Shown: positions 24,850 through 34,409, numbered from the stretch's first letter. The stretch is DNA of 64,000 nucleotides from Nonomuraea wenchangensis (GCF_900111685.1 NZ_FOHX01000003.1:564960-628959); one strand, 5' to 3'. A program made the numbers and translations. The notes: generated by a model not told the origin, from the letters alone.

Positions 24850-24997
24850 GCGCACTTCCCGAAGCCCACAGCCCAGAACCCACAACCTCACAGCCCGCAG
24901 CCTTGGGGAAACTCGCGTCCCCCACTGTAGCGGAACTTTGGCCCTCAACAGCACTCCCGAGCGCCGAACTTCGACCCCGACCGGTAAGTTGCTCTCC

Positions 24998-25573
24998 GTG
25001 CTGCTATCTGATCGTGACATCCTCGCCGAGATCGACTCCGGCCGGCTGGTGCTGGAGCCCTTCGACCAGGAGATGATCCAGCCGTCCAGCATCGACGTGC
25101 GGCTCGACCGGTTCTTCCGGGTGTTCGAGAACCATCGTTACCCGCACATCGATCCGTCCGTGGAGCAGCCGGATCTGACGCGTATGGTGGAGCCGGACGG
25201 CGAGGAGCCGTTCATCCTGCATCCGGGGGAGTTCGTGCTGGCCTCGACGTACGAGGTCATCACGCTGCCCGACGATCTGGCGTCCCGGCTGGAGGGGAAG
25301 AGTTCGCTCGGGCGGCTCGGGCTGCTGACGCATTCGACGGCGGGGTTCATCGATCCGGGGTTCAGCGGGCACGTGACGCTGGAGCTGTCGAACGTGGCGA
25401 CGTTGCCGATCAAGTTGTGGCCGGGGATGAAGATCGGGCAGCTGTGCGTGTTCCGGTTGAGCTCGCCGGCGGAGCACCCGTACGGCTCCGCCAAGTACAG
25501 CTCCCGCTACCAGGGCCAGCGCGGTCCGACCCCGTCGCGCTCCTATCGAAACTTCCACCGTACGCAGATCTGA
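24998..25573 (+). CDS. dcd: dCTP deaminase
   Basis: A 191-residue enzyme that deaminates dCTP to dUTP for thymidylate synthesis. Signature segments are [20 protein letters not shown] at the start (GTG 24,998), [16 protein letters not shown], and the active-site region [20 protein letters not shown] followed by [13 protein letters not shown] with the catalytic Glu. The C-terminal [14 protein letters not shown] closes over the substrate. The length matches actinobacterial Dcd; the in-frame extension to 24,938 is not conserved-looking. It is divergent from tRNA-Gly, a common actinomycete arrangement. Confidence 0.95.
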   Translation: MLLSDRDILAEIDSGRLVLEPFDQEMIQPSSIDVRLDRFFRVFENHRYPHIDPSVEQPDLTRMVEPDGEEPFILHPGEFVLASTYEVITLPDDLASRLEGKSSLGRLGLLTHSTAGFIDPGFSGHVTLELSNVATLPIKLWPGMKIGQLCVFRLSSPAEHPYGSAKYSSRYQGQRGPTPSRSYRNFHRTQI

Positions 25574-25824
25574 TTCAGATGAACATCAGGTGAACGGCCG
25601 GGGAACAGTCGGATGAACGGGCGGGCGTCCGGCCTGATCAGGAGGGCCGGCCCCGGCTCGCCGGAGCGGGCTGGAGCTGCAAAAAGGCCCGAAAACTAGC
25701 GGATTTCTCGGTGTCGCGCCACCTACTACGGGTAGCCATTAGGCGAAGGGGACATGAAGTTCGCATTTCGCCTGGTAGGCCGTACCCTCTTCCACGGACC
25801 ATCCCCGCACATCTGGAGAACGAC

Positions 25825-26442
25825 GTGCGCCTGCGTCTCACGCCACGTGAGGACAGCTACTACGACCTGTTCGCCGACTCCGCGAACAACCTGGTCACGG
25901 CATCGCGCCTGCTGGTCGAGATCATCAGCGACGGCTCGGACAGGGAGGCCCTGGCCGAGAAGATGCGCGCCTGCGAGCACGCCGGTGACGAACGCACCCA
26001 CGCGATCATGAACCGGCTCAACGAGAGCTTCATCACCCCGTTCGACCGCGAGGACATCTACCGTCTCGCCTCCAACCTCGACGACGTCATGGACGCGATG
26101 GAGGCCGCCTCCGACCTCATCGTCCTTTACCAGCTCGACCATCTCCCCAAAGATGTCGTGCGCCAGGTCGAGGTGCTGGAGAGGGCCGCCGAGCTGACCG
26201 CGGAGGCCATGCCGCGCCTGCGCTCGATGAAGAACCTCAACGAGTACTGGATCGAGGTCAACCGCCTGGAGAACCAGGGTGACCAGGTCTACCGCCGGCT
26301 GCTGGCCAAGCTGTTCAGCGGCGAGTACGACGCCCTCACCGTCATGAAGATGAAGGAGGTCGTCGACGCCCTCGAGGAGGCCGCCGACGCCTTCGAGCAC
26401 GTGGCCAACACCGTCGAGTCGATCGCGGTCAAGGAAAGCTAG
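25825..26442 (+). CDS. DUF47/PhoU-like phosphate-transport regulator
   Basis: A 205-residue all-helical PhoU-like protein (DUF47, YkaA type) that accompanies PiT transporters. Visible are DLFADSANNLVTASRLLVEI, the E..gDe.th.i...l....itP..r.Di motif as EHAGDERTHAIMNRLNESFI then TPFDREDIYRLASNLDDVMD, and a repeated EEAADAFEHVANTVESI at the C-terminus. GTG 25,825 follows CTGGAGAAC and gives the normal length. It is 9 bases before the PiT gene, hence one operon; it probably modulates that transporter. Confidence 0.9.
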   Translation: MRLRLTPREDSYYDLFADSANNLVTASRLLVEIISDGSDREALAEKMRACEHAGDERTHAIMNRLNESFITPFDREDIYRLASNLDDVMDAMEAASDLIVLYQLDHLPKDVVRQVEVLERAAELTAEAMPRLRSMKNLNEYWIEVNRLENQGDQVYRRLLAKLFSGEYDALTVMKMKEVVDALEEAADAFEHVANTVESIAVKES

Positions 26443-26451
26443 GCCCGCCCA

Positions 26452-27456
26452 GTGGACCTCACGCTCGCCCTCGTCATCGGCGTGGTCGTCGTCGCTCTGA
26501 TCTTCGACTACACCAACGGGTTCCACGACGCGGCGAACGCCATCGCGACCTCCGTCTCGACCCGGGCCCTGACCCCCAGGGCCGCCCTGTTCATGGCGGC
26601 GGCCATGAACTTCATCGGCGCCCACCTGGGCACCCAAGTCGCCCAGACGGTCGGCAAAGGCATCATCGACGCACCGGACGGCTCACATGGTTTGGTGATC
26701 GTCGCCTCGGGGCTCATCGGCGCGATCGCCTGGAACCTCATCACCTGGTACTTCGGTCTCCCGTCCTCCTCCAGCCACGCGCTGATCGGCGGTCTCGTCG
26801 GGGCGGCGCTCGCCTCGGCCAGCGTCGTGCACTGGGACGGCGTGCTCGAGAAGGTCGTCATCCCCATGGTGCTGTCGCCGCTGGTCGGCTTCACGCTGGC
26901 GGCGGGCATCATGATCGCCATCTACTGGATCTTCCGGCATGCCCAGCCGGGCAAGACCAACCGCGGCTTCCGCTACGCCCAGACCGTCTCGGCCGCCGCC
27001 ATGGCGCTCGGGCACGGCCTCCAGGACGCGCAGAAGACCATGGGTGTGATCTTCCTGGCCCTCGTCGTCGGCGGGTTCGCCTCTCCCGGCGACGACATCC
27101 CGCAGTGGGTCATCCTGGCCGCCGCGGGCGCGATCTCGCTCGGCACGTACGCGGGCGGCTGGCGGATCATGCGCACCCTGGGCCGGCGCATCATCGCGCT
27201 CGACCCGCCCCAGGGCTTTGCCGCGGAGTCGGCGGCGGCGACGGTGCTGTACGTGGCCGCAATCGGGTTCGGGGCGCCCATCTCCACCACGCACACGATC
27301 ACCTCGGCGATCATGGGTGTCGGCGCGACCAAGCGACTCAGCGCCGTGCGGTGGGGCGTGGCCGGCAACATCGTGACCGCCTGGATCCTGACCATCCCGG
27401 CCGCGGCCGCGGTGGCCGCAGTGTCCTACTTCATCCTCCACGCGATCATCGAGTAA
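26452..27456 (+). CDS. pit: PiT-family inorganic phosphate transporter
   Basis: A 334-residue low-affinity, metal-phosphate/proton symporter with about ten membrane helices. The repeated family motif is present twice: DYTNGFHDAANAIATSVSTR near residue 22 and PISTTHTITSAIMGVGATKR near residue 280. LPSSSSHALIGGLVGAA is the GxxxxSSSHAL signature. GTG start at 26,452. It is cotranscribed with the DUF47 gene, and its end faces mshD with a 6-bp gap. Confidence 0.93.
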   Translation: MDLTLALVIGVVVVALIFDYTNGFHDAANAIATSVSTRALTPRAALFMAAAMNFIGAHLGTQVAQTVGKGIIDAPDGSHGLVIVASGLIGAIAWNLITWYFGLPSSSSHALIGGLVGAALASASVVHWDGVLEKVVIPMVLSPLVGFTLAAGIMIAIYWIFRHAQPGKTNRGFRYAQTVSAAAMALGHGLQDAQKTMGVIFLALVVGGFASPGDDIPQWVILAAAGAISLGTYAGGWRIMRTLGRRIIALDPPQGFAAESAAATVLYVAAIGFGAPISTTHTITSAIMGVGATKRLSAVRWGVAGNIVTAWILTIPAAAAVAAVSYFILHAIIE

Positions 27457-27462
27457 GCAGGA

Positions 27463-28377
27463 TCACGCGATCGCGTACATCACGTCCACGTCCCAGCGGG
27501 CGAACCCCAGCCCCTCGTACAGCCTGATCGCGGCCGTGTTGGCCTCGTCCACGTAGAGCATGGCCTGGGCGAGGCCGCGCGCCCGCAGGTGGTCGAGGCC
27601 GGCCAGGGTGAGGGCCTTGCCCAGGCCGGTGCCCTGCTGGGAGGGGTCGACGCCGACGACGTACACCTCGCCGAGCGGCTCGTGGCCGTGCTCGGTGGAC
27701 TCGGTGGAGCCGTGGATCTTCGTCCAGTGGAAGCCGACCAGCCGATCGCCGCGGACGGCGAGGAAGAAGCCCTCCGGGTCGAACCAGGGCTCCCGCTCGC
27801 GCCGCAGCAGGTCGTCCATGGTCCACGCGCCCTGCTCGGGGTGGTGGGCGAAGGCGGCGGCGTTGACCTTGAGCCAGGACTCCTCGTCCTGGCCGGGCAC
27901 GAACGTCCGCATCCGCACCCCCTCCGGCAGCGTGTACGCCGCCAGCGGCGCGAACAACGAGCGGCGCATCTGCCAGAGCGACCGGACGCGTTCCAGGCCG
28001 AACGAGGCCGCGAGCGCCCCGGCGGCGACGTGGTCGCCGTGGGCCCAGAGGCGCAGCCGGCCGTCGGCCAGGTCGAGTACGGCCCGCAGCAGGCGGGCGC
28101 CGTTGCCGGAACGCCGGTGCGCGGGGTGGATGACCAGCTCGGCGCTCGGGCCCTCGACCTCGTCGGTCGGATCGACGTGGGCGTAACCTGCCAGAACATC
28201 GTCCTGGAAGAGCAGGATCGAACGGGCTCGTACGTCGCCGCCGTAGCGGAGGTGGAGCATCACGTGCTCGTTGAGCGGGCGGACGCCGTCGGCCTGCGTC
28301 GCGGCCTCCACCAGCCGCAGCACCTCGGCGATCTCGGGGTCGTCCAGTCGTTGCCTGATTTCCACGTGCGCGCTCAC
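27463..28377 (-). CDS. mshD: Mycothiol synthase
   Basis: A 304-residue enzyme with two tandem GNAT domains that acetylates Cys-GlcN-Ins, the last step of mycothiol synthesis in actinomycetes. The N-terminal domain shows AELVIHPAHRRSGNGARLLR. The C-terminal catalytic domain shows the typical WFDPEGFFLAVRGDRLVGFH, then WTKIHG and GEVYVVGVDPSQQGTGLGKA, with MLYVDEANTAAIRLYEGLGF. GTG start at 28,377. It is monocistronic and convergent with pit. Confidence 0.96.
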   Translation of the reverse strand: MSAHVEIRQRLDDPEIAEVLRLVEAATQADGVRPLNEHVMLHLRYGGDVRARSILLFQDDVLAGYAHVDPTDEVEGPSAELVIHPAHRRSGNGARLLRAVLDLADGRLRLWAHGDHVAAGALAASFGLERVRSLWQMRRSLFAPLAAYTLPEGVRMRTFVPGQDEESWLKVNAAAFAHHPEQGAWTMDDLLRREREPWFDPEGFFLAVRGDRLVGFHWTKIHGSTESTEHGHEPLGEVYVVGVDPSQQGTGLGKALTLAGLDHLRARGLAQAMLYVDEANTAAIRLYEGLGFARWDVDVMYAIA

Positions 28378-28484
28378 ACCAGAACTCTAGGCGTACGACT
28401 GGCAAATAACGCCATGCGACAGCCGGGCAAATCGTTACCTTTGCGACATTGGCCGCTTGGGTTCCGGCTTTAACGTGGTGGGCC

Positions 28485-30284
28485 ATGACGTCTCGTTCAT
28501 TCCTCCGGCTGGTCCTCGCCGGAGCCGTCGCCTCGGGCGCGGTCGTGCTGGCCGCCGTCCCCGCGGGCGCGGCGAGCCCGGGCAAGGCGAAGGCGCCGCT
28601 CACGGTCCCCGTGCGGCTGCTCGCGCTCAACGACTTCCACGGCAACCTCGAACCCCCGACCGGCTCCTCGGGCCGCATGGTGGACGAGAACGGCAACACC
28701 GTCGACGCCGGCGGTGCGGCGTACATCGCCACGCACATGAAGGCACTGACCGACAAGAACACGATCGCCGTGGCCCAGGGCGACCTCATCGGCGCCTCGC
28801 CGCTGCTGTCGGCGGCCTACCACGACGAGCCGTCCGTCGAGTTCCTGGGCAAGCTCGGGCTCAAGGTGGCCGCGGTCGGCAACCACGAGTTCGACGAGGG
28901 CTACACCGAGCTGCGCCGCATCATGAAGGGCGGCTGCCACCCGGTCGACGGCTGCTCGCCGGCCGGCAAGTGGAAGGGCGCCACGTTCGACTACGTGGGC
29001 GCGAACGTGCTGTTCAAGAACCCGAACGAGCGCACCGACGCGCTCGCCTCGCTCGGCGCCCAGCAGGCGCAGGCGAAGAAGCTCATGGCCGACTGGGGCG
29101 TGCCCGCCCTGCCGCCGGTCAGCGTCAAGTGGGTCAACGGCGTGCCGATCGGCTTCATCGGCCTGGTCACCCAGACCACGCCGAACATCGTCACCGCCGA
29201 GGGCATCAAGAACCTCAAGTTCATCGACGAGGTCAAGGCCGCGAACGTGGCCTCGAAGATCCTCAAGCTCGTCGGCGTCAAGGCGCAGGTCGTGCTGATG
29301 CACGAGGGCGACCAGGTCAACGCGGGGCAGTCGCCGGACGCCTGCTCGGCCGTCGCGGGCGCGGGGGCGCGCATCGCCACGCAGGTGGACCCGGAGATCG
29401 ACGTCGTGCTCAGCGGGCACTCGCACCAGGCGTACCTCTGCAAGATCAAGGACCCGGCGGGCAACGACCGGCTCTACTCGCAGGGCGGCTCGTTCGGGCG
29501 GGTCATCACCCAGGTGGACCTCAAGGTCAACCTGAAGAACCTGGACATCGACCGGTCCTCGGTCGTCGCGGACAATCACGTCGTGACCCGGACGGTCGAT
29601 CCCGATTCGGATATCAACACCTTCGTCCAGACGTGGAGGGACCGCGTGGCCCCGGTCGCCAACAAGACGATCGGCTCCATCACGGCCGAACTCAGCAACA
29701 CCGCCACGCCCTCCGGCGAGTCCCCGCTCGGCGACGTCATCGCCGACGCCCAGCTCGCCGCCACCAGGACCGGCGGCAACGCGCAGATCGCGCTCATGAA
29801 CCCGGGCGGCGTGCGGACCTTGCTCAGCTACCCCTCCTCCCCGGCCGGCGAGGGCGACGGCGTCGTGACCTACGGCGAGGCGTTCGCCGTGCAGCCGTTC
29901 AACAACCTCATGCAGGTCGTGACGCTGACCGGCGCGCAGCTCAAGACGGTGCTGGAGCAGCAGTTCACCGGCGGACCCAACAACCAGCCCTTCACCAAGA
30001 TCCTCCAGCCCTCCGCGAACTTCACCTACACCTACAGCACCGGCGCCCCCTGGGGCTCGAAGGTGTCGGACATGAAGATCGACGGCGTGCCGGTGACGGA
30101 CGCCCAGACCATCCGGGTCGCGGCGAACAACTTCCTGGTCGGCGGCGGCGACGCCTTCGCCGCCTTCACCCAGGGCACCGACCTGTGGAGCGGGCCGCTG
30201 GACATCGACGCCTTCGTCGCCTACCTCGGCACGAACAGCCCCATCGCCCCGCCGGCCACGAACCGCATCACCGTGACCAGCTGA
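28485..30284 (+). CDS. Secreted 5'-nucleotidase / 2',3'-cyclic phosphodiesterase family
   Basis: A 599-residue exported enzyme that releases phosphate from nucleotides outside the cell. The signal peptide runs from MTSRSFLRLVLAGAV to about AGAA (residue 31). The calcineurin-like metallophosphatase domain (residues 42-310) has LLALNDFHGNLEPP, VGNHEFDEG and SGHSHQAYLCK. The C-terminal nucleotide-binding 5_nucleotid_C domain (about 350-570) includes ALMNPGGVRTLL and VTYGEAFAVQPFNNLM. No LPXTG or membrane anchor follows, so it is likely free in the medium. ATG 28,485 is chosen to give the signal peptide. Confidence 0.93.
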   Translation: MTSRSFLRLVLAGAVASGAVVLAAVPAGAASPGKAKAPLTVPVRLLALNDFHGNLEPPTGSSGRMVDENGNTVDAGGAAYIATHMKALTDKNTIAVAQGDLIGASPLLSAAYHDEPSVEFLGKLGLKVAAVGNHEFDEGYTELRRIMKGGCHPVDGCSPAGKWKGATFDYVGANVLFKNPNERTDALASLGAQQAQAKKLMADWGVPALPPVSVKWVNGVPIGFIGLVTQTTPNIVTAEGIKNLKFIDEVKAANVASKILKLVGVKAQVVLMHEGDQVNAGQSPDACSAVAGAGARIATQVDPEIDVVLSGHSHQAYLCKIKDPAGNDRLYSQGGSFGRVITQVDLKVNLKNLDIDRSSVVADNHVVTRTVDPDSDINTFVQTWRDRVAPVANKTIGSITAELSNTATPSGESPLGDVIADAQLAATRTGGNAQIALMNPGGVRTLLSYPSSPAGEGDGVVTYGEAFAVQPFNNLMQVVTLTGAQLKTVLEQQFTGGPNNQPFTKILQPSANFTYTYSTGAPWGSKVSDMKIDGVPVTDAQTIRVAANNFLVGGGDAFAAFTQGTDLWSGPLDIDAFVAYLGTNSPIAPPATNRITVTS

Positions 30285-30292
30285 GTTCGCTG

Positions 30293-30320
30293 AACGGGCC
30301 CGCCGCGCGGCGGGCCCGTT
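30293..30320 (+). terminator. Terminator after the 5'-nucleotidase gene
   Basis: Arms AACGGGCCCGCCG and CGGCGGGCCCGTT form a perfect 13-bp stem with a tiny loop, starting 9 bases after the stop codon. Confidence 0.75.
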
Positions 30321-30381
30321 CCGCTTGCCGGAGGGGAAAACCGGTTGACCGGGGGCCGGCCCGGTGACCATCGTCGGGCGG

Positions 30382-30918
30382 ATGCGCATCCAGTTCACGA
30401 GGTTCGCGGCGGCCGACGCCGCCGCCCTGGCCGACTTCCTCACCGGCGAGGAGTGGCCCTACCACGCCGGGGTCCAGGAGCGGGAGGCCGTCCTGCGGCG
30501 GGTCGCCGAGGGCGGCTACGACGACGGCGGCAACCGTACGTTCTGGATCGTGGCTGGCGGCGAGCGCGCGGGGCTGGTCAGGCTCCAGGACCTCGACGAC
30601 GACACGCCGATGTTCGACCTGCGTGTGAGGGCCGCCTGGCGCGGCAAGGGCCTCGGCACGGCGGCCGTCGCCTGGCTGACCCGCTACCTGTTCACCGAGC
30701 TGCCCGGGATCGACCGGATCGAGGGCAACACCCGCCAGGACAACCGCGCCATGCGCGCCGCCTTCCGCCGCAACGGCTACGCCAAGGAGGCGCACTACCG
30801 GCGGGCCTGGCCCGCCCCCGATGGTGCGCGCCACGACACGATCGGCTACGGCATCCTGCGCTCCGACTGGGAGTCGGGCGAGGTCACCCCGCCCGACTGG
30901 GACGACGAGCTCACCTGA
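30382..30918 (+). CDS. GNAT family N-acetyltransferase
   Basis: A 178-residue acetyltransferase of the RimJ/RimL-like group: MRIQFTRFAAADAAALADFL, the acetyl-CoA loop VRAAWRGKGLGTAAVAWLT, and the asparagine-containing IEGNTRQDNRAMRAAFRRNG motif followed by YAKEAHYRRAW. ATG 30,382 is chosen; GTG 30,364 is possible. Its last 8 bases overlap the end of the convergent acetyltransferase gene. The substrate is unknown. Confidence 0.88.
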   Translation: MRIQFTRFAAADAAALADFLTGEEWPYHAGVQEREAVLRRVAEGGYDDGGNRTFWIVAGGERAGLVRLQDLDDDTPMFDLRVRAAWRGKGLGTAAVAWLTRYLFTELPGIDRIEGNTRQDNRAMRAAFRRNGYAKEAHYRRAWPAPDGARHDTIGYGILRSDWESGEVTPPDWDDELT

Positions 30919-31438
30919 GCTCGGAGCTCAGCAACCCCATCATGAGGAAGTCGTGCCGCTTGCCCCGGGCGCGGAAGGACTCCCTCCTGCGGCCCTCCTC
31001 CACGAACCCGACCTTCGTGTACGCCCGCACCGCCGCCGCGTTGTCGGCCACCACCCACAAGGTCACACGGTGCAGGCCCATCTCCTCGAAGGCGTAGCGG
31101 CAGATGACCCGGAGGGCGTCGGTGGCGTAGCCGCCGCCCCAGCGGTCGCGGTCGCCGATGGCGATGCTCTGCAGCTCGGCCTCGCCGTGCCGGAAGTCGG
31201 TGTCGCCGAGGGCGACGTAGCCGATGAGCTTGCCGTCGTCGAGCGCCTCGATGCCGAGGACCATCTGCTCGAAGGTGTTGCGCGGGCGGTTCTGGCCCTT
31301 CTCGATGTTTTGAGCCAGGGAGATGGGCGGGGTGCCGTCCATCCACCGGCCCACCTCGGGGTCGTGGTACCAGCGCCACAGCGGCTCGCTGTCGGCGGGT
31401 TCGAGGGCTCTCAGGCGTACGCGTCTTCCGGTCAGCAC
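30911..31438 (-). CDS. RimJ/RimL-like N-acetyltransferase
   Basis: A 175-residue acetyltransferase starting ATG at 31,438 with MLTGRRVRLRALEPADSEPL and WRWYHDPEVGRWMDG, then IAIGDRDRWGGGYATDALRV (acetyl-CoA loop) and HRVTLWVVADNAAAVRAYTK. This is the standard layout of protein or peptide N-terminal acetyltransferases. No operon partner. The convergent overlap with the previous gene means the two mRNAs share complementary 3' ends. Confidence 0.88.
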   Translation of the reverse strand: MLTGRRVRLRALEPADSEPLWRWYHDPEVGRWMDGTPPISLAQNIEKGQNRPRNTFEQMVLGIEALDDGKLIGYVALGDTDFRHGEAELQSIAIGDRDRWGGGYATDALRVICRYAFEEMGLHRVTLWVVADNAAAVRAYTKVGFVEEGRRRESFRARGKRHDFLMMGLLSSELR

Positions 31439-31490
31439 GCCGGCCAGGTCTACCAGGCCGGCGCTGCCGCCCGCAAAGGGATTTCCGTGG

Positions 31491-31703
31491 TCAGGCGTAC
31501 AGGAAGTAGTAGGAGTACTGGGCCTCGCAGTGCCAGAAGCCCCACCAGCCCTGGCTGTAGCCGTACTGGCCTATCCGCTGGCACTCGGAGTAGTCGTAGT
31601 AGACGCCTCGCAGGCTCTCCGCGTGCGCCGGGGCGGCGGTGAACGTCGTGAGCGCGCCCCCCACCAGCAGAGTCGAGACGAGCAGAGCACGTGCTTTGCG
31701 CAT
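31491..31703 (-). CDS. Small secreted aromatic-rich peptide
   Basis: A 70-residue precursor: signal peptide MRKARALLVSTLLVGGALTT with AHA cleavage near residue 27, leaving a mature peptide of about 42 residues. It is extremely rich in Tyr, Trp and Phe (GVYYDYSECQRIGQYGYSQ, WWGFWHC, YSYYFLYA) and has two Cys that could form one disulphide. GGGAGGTATCG precedes the ATG. I know of no function; a small exported structural or signalling peptide is possible. Confidence 0.75.
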   Translation of the reverse strand: MRKARALLVSTLLVGGALTTFTAAPAHAESLRGVYYDYSECQRIGQYGYSQGWWGFWHCEAQYSYYFLYA

Positions 31704-31921
31704 CGATACCTCCCGCGGAACGGTTCCTGCCGGGATTGTCATCGAAAAAGGCGATCAACCCTCGCTCGAACAGCGGGTAAAGCGTGACGGAAGGCCCTGA
31801 TCAGTAGAAACAGCGCATAAGGGCACTGAAACTTTCACCCCGCCCATGGCGGTTTCAAGCGCGACTACGCCGGGTAAGGCCGTCGGTAATTTCTGAGCTA
31901 CCTGTTGTTCAGGAGCCACAA

Positions 31922-32260
31922 ATGTCCGCTGTCACGCTCACTCCCGCGGCTCGTGAAGCTCTGCGTGACGACGAAGTGGTGTTCTTCGACTGGCACGTCA
32001 CCGGCCTCTGCTGCGCGGACGCCGGCGAGTTCTCCGTCCGGCCGCTGCGCCGCTCCCGCCTGCCGAAGCGGGCGCGCGGCCTGCTGCCTGACATGGTGTA
32101 CGCGCACCCCACCGCCTGGGTGCACCTGGCCGGGGCCCCGGTCGTGATCGACTGCCGCCCGCTGTGGCGCTGGCGGCGCTTCACCACCGATCTGCCGCCG
32201 GACGCCGGCCTCCGCTGCTGCCTGGGGCGTCCGCTGTACGGCTCATCCCATGGGAGGTAA
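31922..32260 (+). CDS. Conserved small protein upstream of cstA, 112 aa
   Basis: A 112-residue protein beginning MSAVTLTPAAREALRDDEVV, with WHVTGLCCADAGEFSVR in the middle and GLRCCLGRPLYGS near the end. The two Cys-Cys pairs suggest metal binding or a disulphide. No family is recognised. It is 3 bases from the cstA start with a shared GGGAGG signal at its end, so it is cotranscribed and likely linked to pyruvate or peptide uptake. Confidence 0.7.
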   Translation: MSAVTLTPAAREALRDDEVVFFDWHVTGLCCADAGEFSVRPLRRSRLPKRARGLLPDMVYAHPTAWVHLAGAPVVIDCRPLWRWRRFTTDLPPDAGLRCCLGRPLYGSSHGR

Positions 32261-32263
32261 CCG

Positions 32264-34390
32264 GTGAAGCTGCGTTCCGTCATCATCTGGACGGCGGTCG
32301 CCGTCGTGGGCGCCACCGGCTGGGCGGTCCTCGCCCTGTCCCGGGGCGAGAACGTCAACGCGGTGTGGCTGCTGTGCGCCGCGCTCGGCTCGTACGCCAT
32401 CGCCTACCGGTTCTACGCCCGCTTCATCGTGCGCAGGGTGCTGGGGGCCGACGACCGCCGGGCCACCCCGGCCGAGCGGCTCGACAACGGCATCGACTAC
32501 CAGCCGACGGACCGGCGCATCCTGTTCGGCCACCACTTCGCGGCCATCGCCGGCGCCGGGCCGCTGGTCGGGCCGGTGCTGGCCGCCCAGATGGGCTACC
32601 TGCCCGGCACCATCTGGATCATCGCGGGCGTCATCTTCGCCGGGGCCGTCCAGGACATGGTGGTGCTGTTCTTCTCCATGCGCCGCAACGGCCGCAGCCT
32701 CGGTCAGATGGCCCGCGAGGAGATCGGTCCGGTCGGCGGGGCGGCGGCGCTCGTCGCCGTGTTCGCCATCATGATCATCCTGCTCGCGGTGCTGGCGCTG
32801 GTCGTGGTCAACGCGCTCGCGCGCTCGCCGTGGGGCGTCTTCTCGATCGCGATGACCATCCCGATCGCCCTGTTCATGGGCTTCTACCTGCGGGTGCTGC
32901 GGCCCGGCCGGGTCGTCGAGACGACCGTGATCGGGGTCGCGCTGCTGGTCCTCGCCATCGTGGCGGGCGGCTGGGTGCAGGGGTCGAGCTGGGCGCCGTT
33001 CTTCACGCTGAGCCCGTCGGCGCTCGCGCTCTGGCTCATCGCGTACGGGTTCGTCGCCGCGGTCCTGCCGGTGTGGATGCTGCTCGCGCCGCGCGACTAC
33101 CTCTCGACGTTCATGAAGATCGGCACCATCGCGCTGATCGCGATCGGCATCGCGGTCACCATGCCGCCGCTGCGCACGACCGCCTTCACCGACTTCGCCT
33201 TCAACGGCAAGGGGCCGGTCTTCGCGGGCTCGCTGTTCCCGTTCGTGTTCATCATCATCGCCTGCGGGGCGCTGTCCGGGTTCCACGCCCTGATCTCCTC
33301 CGGCACCACGCCGAAGCTGATCCAGAAGGAGACCCAGGTCCGGATGATCGGCTACGGCAGCATGCTCATGGAGTCGTTCGTGGCCGTCATGGCCATCACG
33401 GCGGCCTGCGTGCTGTCGCCCGGCCTCTACTTCGCGATGAACGCCCCGGCCGGGGTGCTCGGCGCCACCGTGCAGTCGGCCTCCGAGGCCGTCGCGAACA
33501 TGGGCTTCACGATCACCCCCGAACAGCTCCAGGCCGCGGCGGCGGCCGTGCAGGAGGAGACGCTGATCGCCCGCACCGGCGGGGCGCCGACGCTGGCCGT
33601 CGGCATCTCGCAGATCTTCTCCGGCTTCCTCGGCGGGGCCGCGCTCCAGGCGTTCTGGTACCACTTCGCGATCATGTTCGAGGCGCTGTTCATCCTCACG
33701 ACCGTGGACGCCGGCACCCGGGTGGGCCGGTTCATGCTCCAGGACACCCTCGGCAACCTGTGGAAGCCGATGGCGCGGGTGAGCTGGTGGCCGGGCCTGC
33801 TCGGCTCCAGCGCGGTGGTCGTGGCGGCCTGGGGCTACTTCCTCTACCAAGGCGTCAACGACCCGCTGGGCGGCATCAACCAGCTCTTCCCGCTGTTCGG
33901 CATCGCCAACCAGCTCCTCGCGGCGGTGGCGCTCACCGTGGCGACCACGCTGCTGATCAAGAGCGGGCGGCTCAAGTGGGCCTGGGTGACGGGGGTGCCG
34001 CTGGCCTGGGACGCCGCGGTCACCCTGACGGCGAGCTACCAGAAGGTCTTCTCCACCGACCCGACGCTCGGCTTCTTCGCCCAGCGCGACCGCTACCAGA
34101 GCGCGCTCGACCAGGGGCAGCTGCTCGCGCCCGCCAAGTCGACGGACGCGATGCGGCAGATCGTCATCAACTCCACCGTGGACGGCGTCCTGGCCGCGCT
34201 GTTCGCCGTCATGATCGTCATCGTGATCCTGGACGCGGTCCGCGTGTGGTTCAAGGCGGTCCGGGCGCGCGAGCCGCTGCCGACCACGGAGGAGCCGTTC
34301 GAGGAGTCGAGGCTGCTCGCGCCGTCCGGCCTCATCGCCACCCGCGCGGAGAAGGAGGCGATGGCCGCCCGCGGCGCCGCCGGCCCCTAG
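32264..34390 (+). CDS. cstA: CstA-family pyruvate/carbon-starvation transporter
   Basis: A 708-residue polytopic protein with about 16-18 helices. CstA proteins import pyruvate (and possibly peptides) when carbon is short. Signature parts are TPAERLDNGIDYQPTDRRIL, FGHHFAAIAGAGPLVGPVLA, QMGYLPGTIWIIAGVIFAGA and LFSMRRNG-like FFSMRRNGRSLGQMAREEIG. GGINQLFPLFGIANQLLAAV near residue 555 is also conserved. GTG start at 32,264. The C-terminal tail is cytoplasmic and Glu-rich. Confidence 0.95.
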   Translation: MKLRSVIIWTAVAVVGATGWAVLALSRGENVNAVWLLCAALGSYAIAYRFYARFIVRRVLGADDRRATPAERLDNGIDYQPTDRRILFGHHFAAIAGAGPLVGPVLAAQMGYLPGTIWIIAGVIFAGAVQDMVVLFFSMRRNGRSLGQMAREEIGPVGGAAALVAVFAIMIILLAVLALVVVNALARSPWGVFSIAMTIPIALFMGFYLRVLRPGRVVETTVIGVALLVLAIVAGGWVQGSSWAPFFTLSPSALALWLIAYGFVAAVLPVWMLLAPRDYLSTFMKIGTIALIAIGIAVTMPPLRTTAFTDFAFNGKGPVFAGSLFPFVFIIIACGALSGFHALISSGTTPKLIQKETQVRMIGYGSMLMESFVAVMAITAACVLSPGLYFAMNAPAGVLGATVQSASEAVANMGFTITPEQLQAAAAAVQEETLIARTGGAPTLAVGISQIFSGFLGGAALQAFWYHFAIMFEALFILTTVDAGTRVGRFMLQDTLGNLWKPMARVSWWPGLLGSSAVVVAAWGYFLYQGVNDPLGGINQLFPLFGIANQLLAAVALTVATTLLIKSGRLKWAWVTGVPLAWDAAVTLTASYQKVFSTDPTLGFFAQRDRYQSALDQGQLLAPAKSTDAMRQIVINSTVDGVLAALFAVMIVIVILDAVRVWFKAVRAREPLPTTEEPFEESRLLAPSGLIATRAEKEAMAARGAAGP

Positions 34391-34409
34391 CGGCGGCCCG
34401 CCTGGGGGA

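Noticed and set aside
24855..24910. C-rich run with repeated CCCACAGCCCAGAACCCACAA-like words beside tRNA-Gly
   Set aside because: The words are imperfect and form no clear operator or array; probably low-complexity intergenic DNA upstream of the tRNA and dcd.
28497..30443. 648-codon minus-strand frame opposite the 5'-nucleotidase
   Set aside because: Antisense to a gene with clear domains and a signal peptide; no recognisable motif in the frame.
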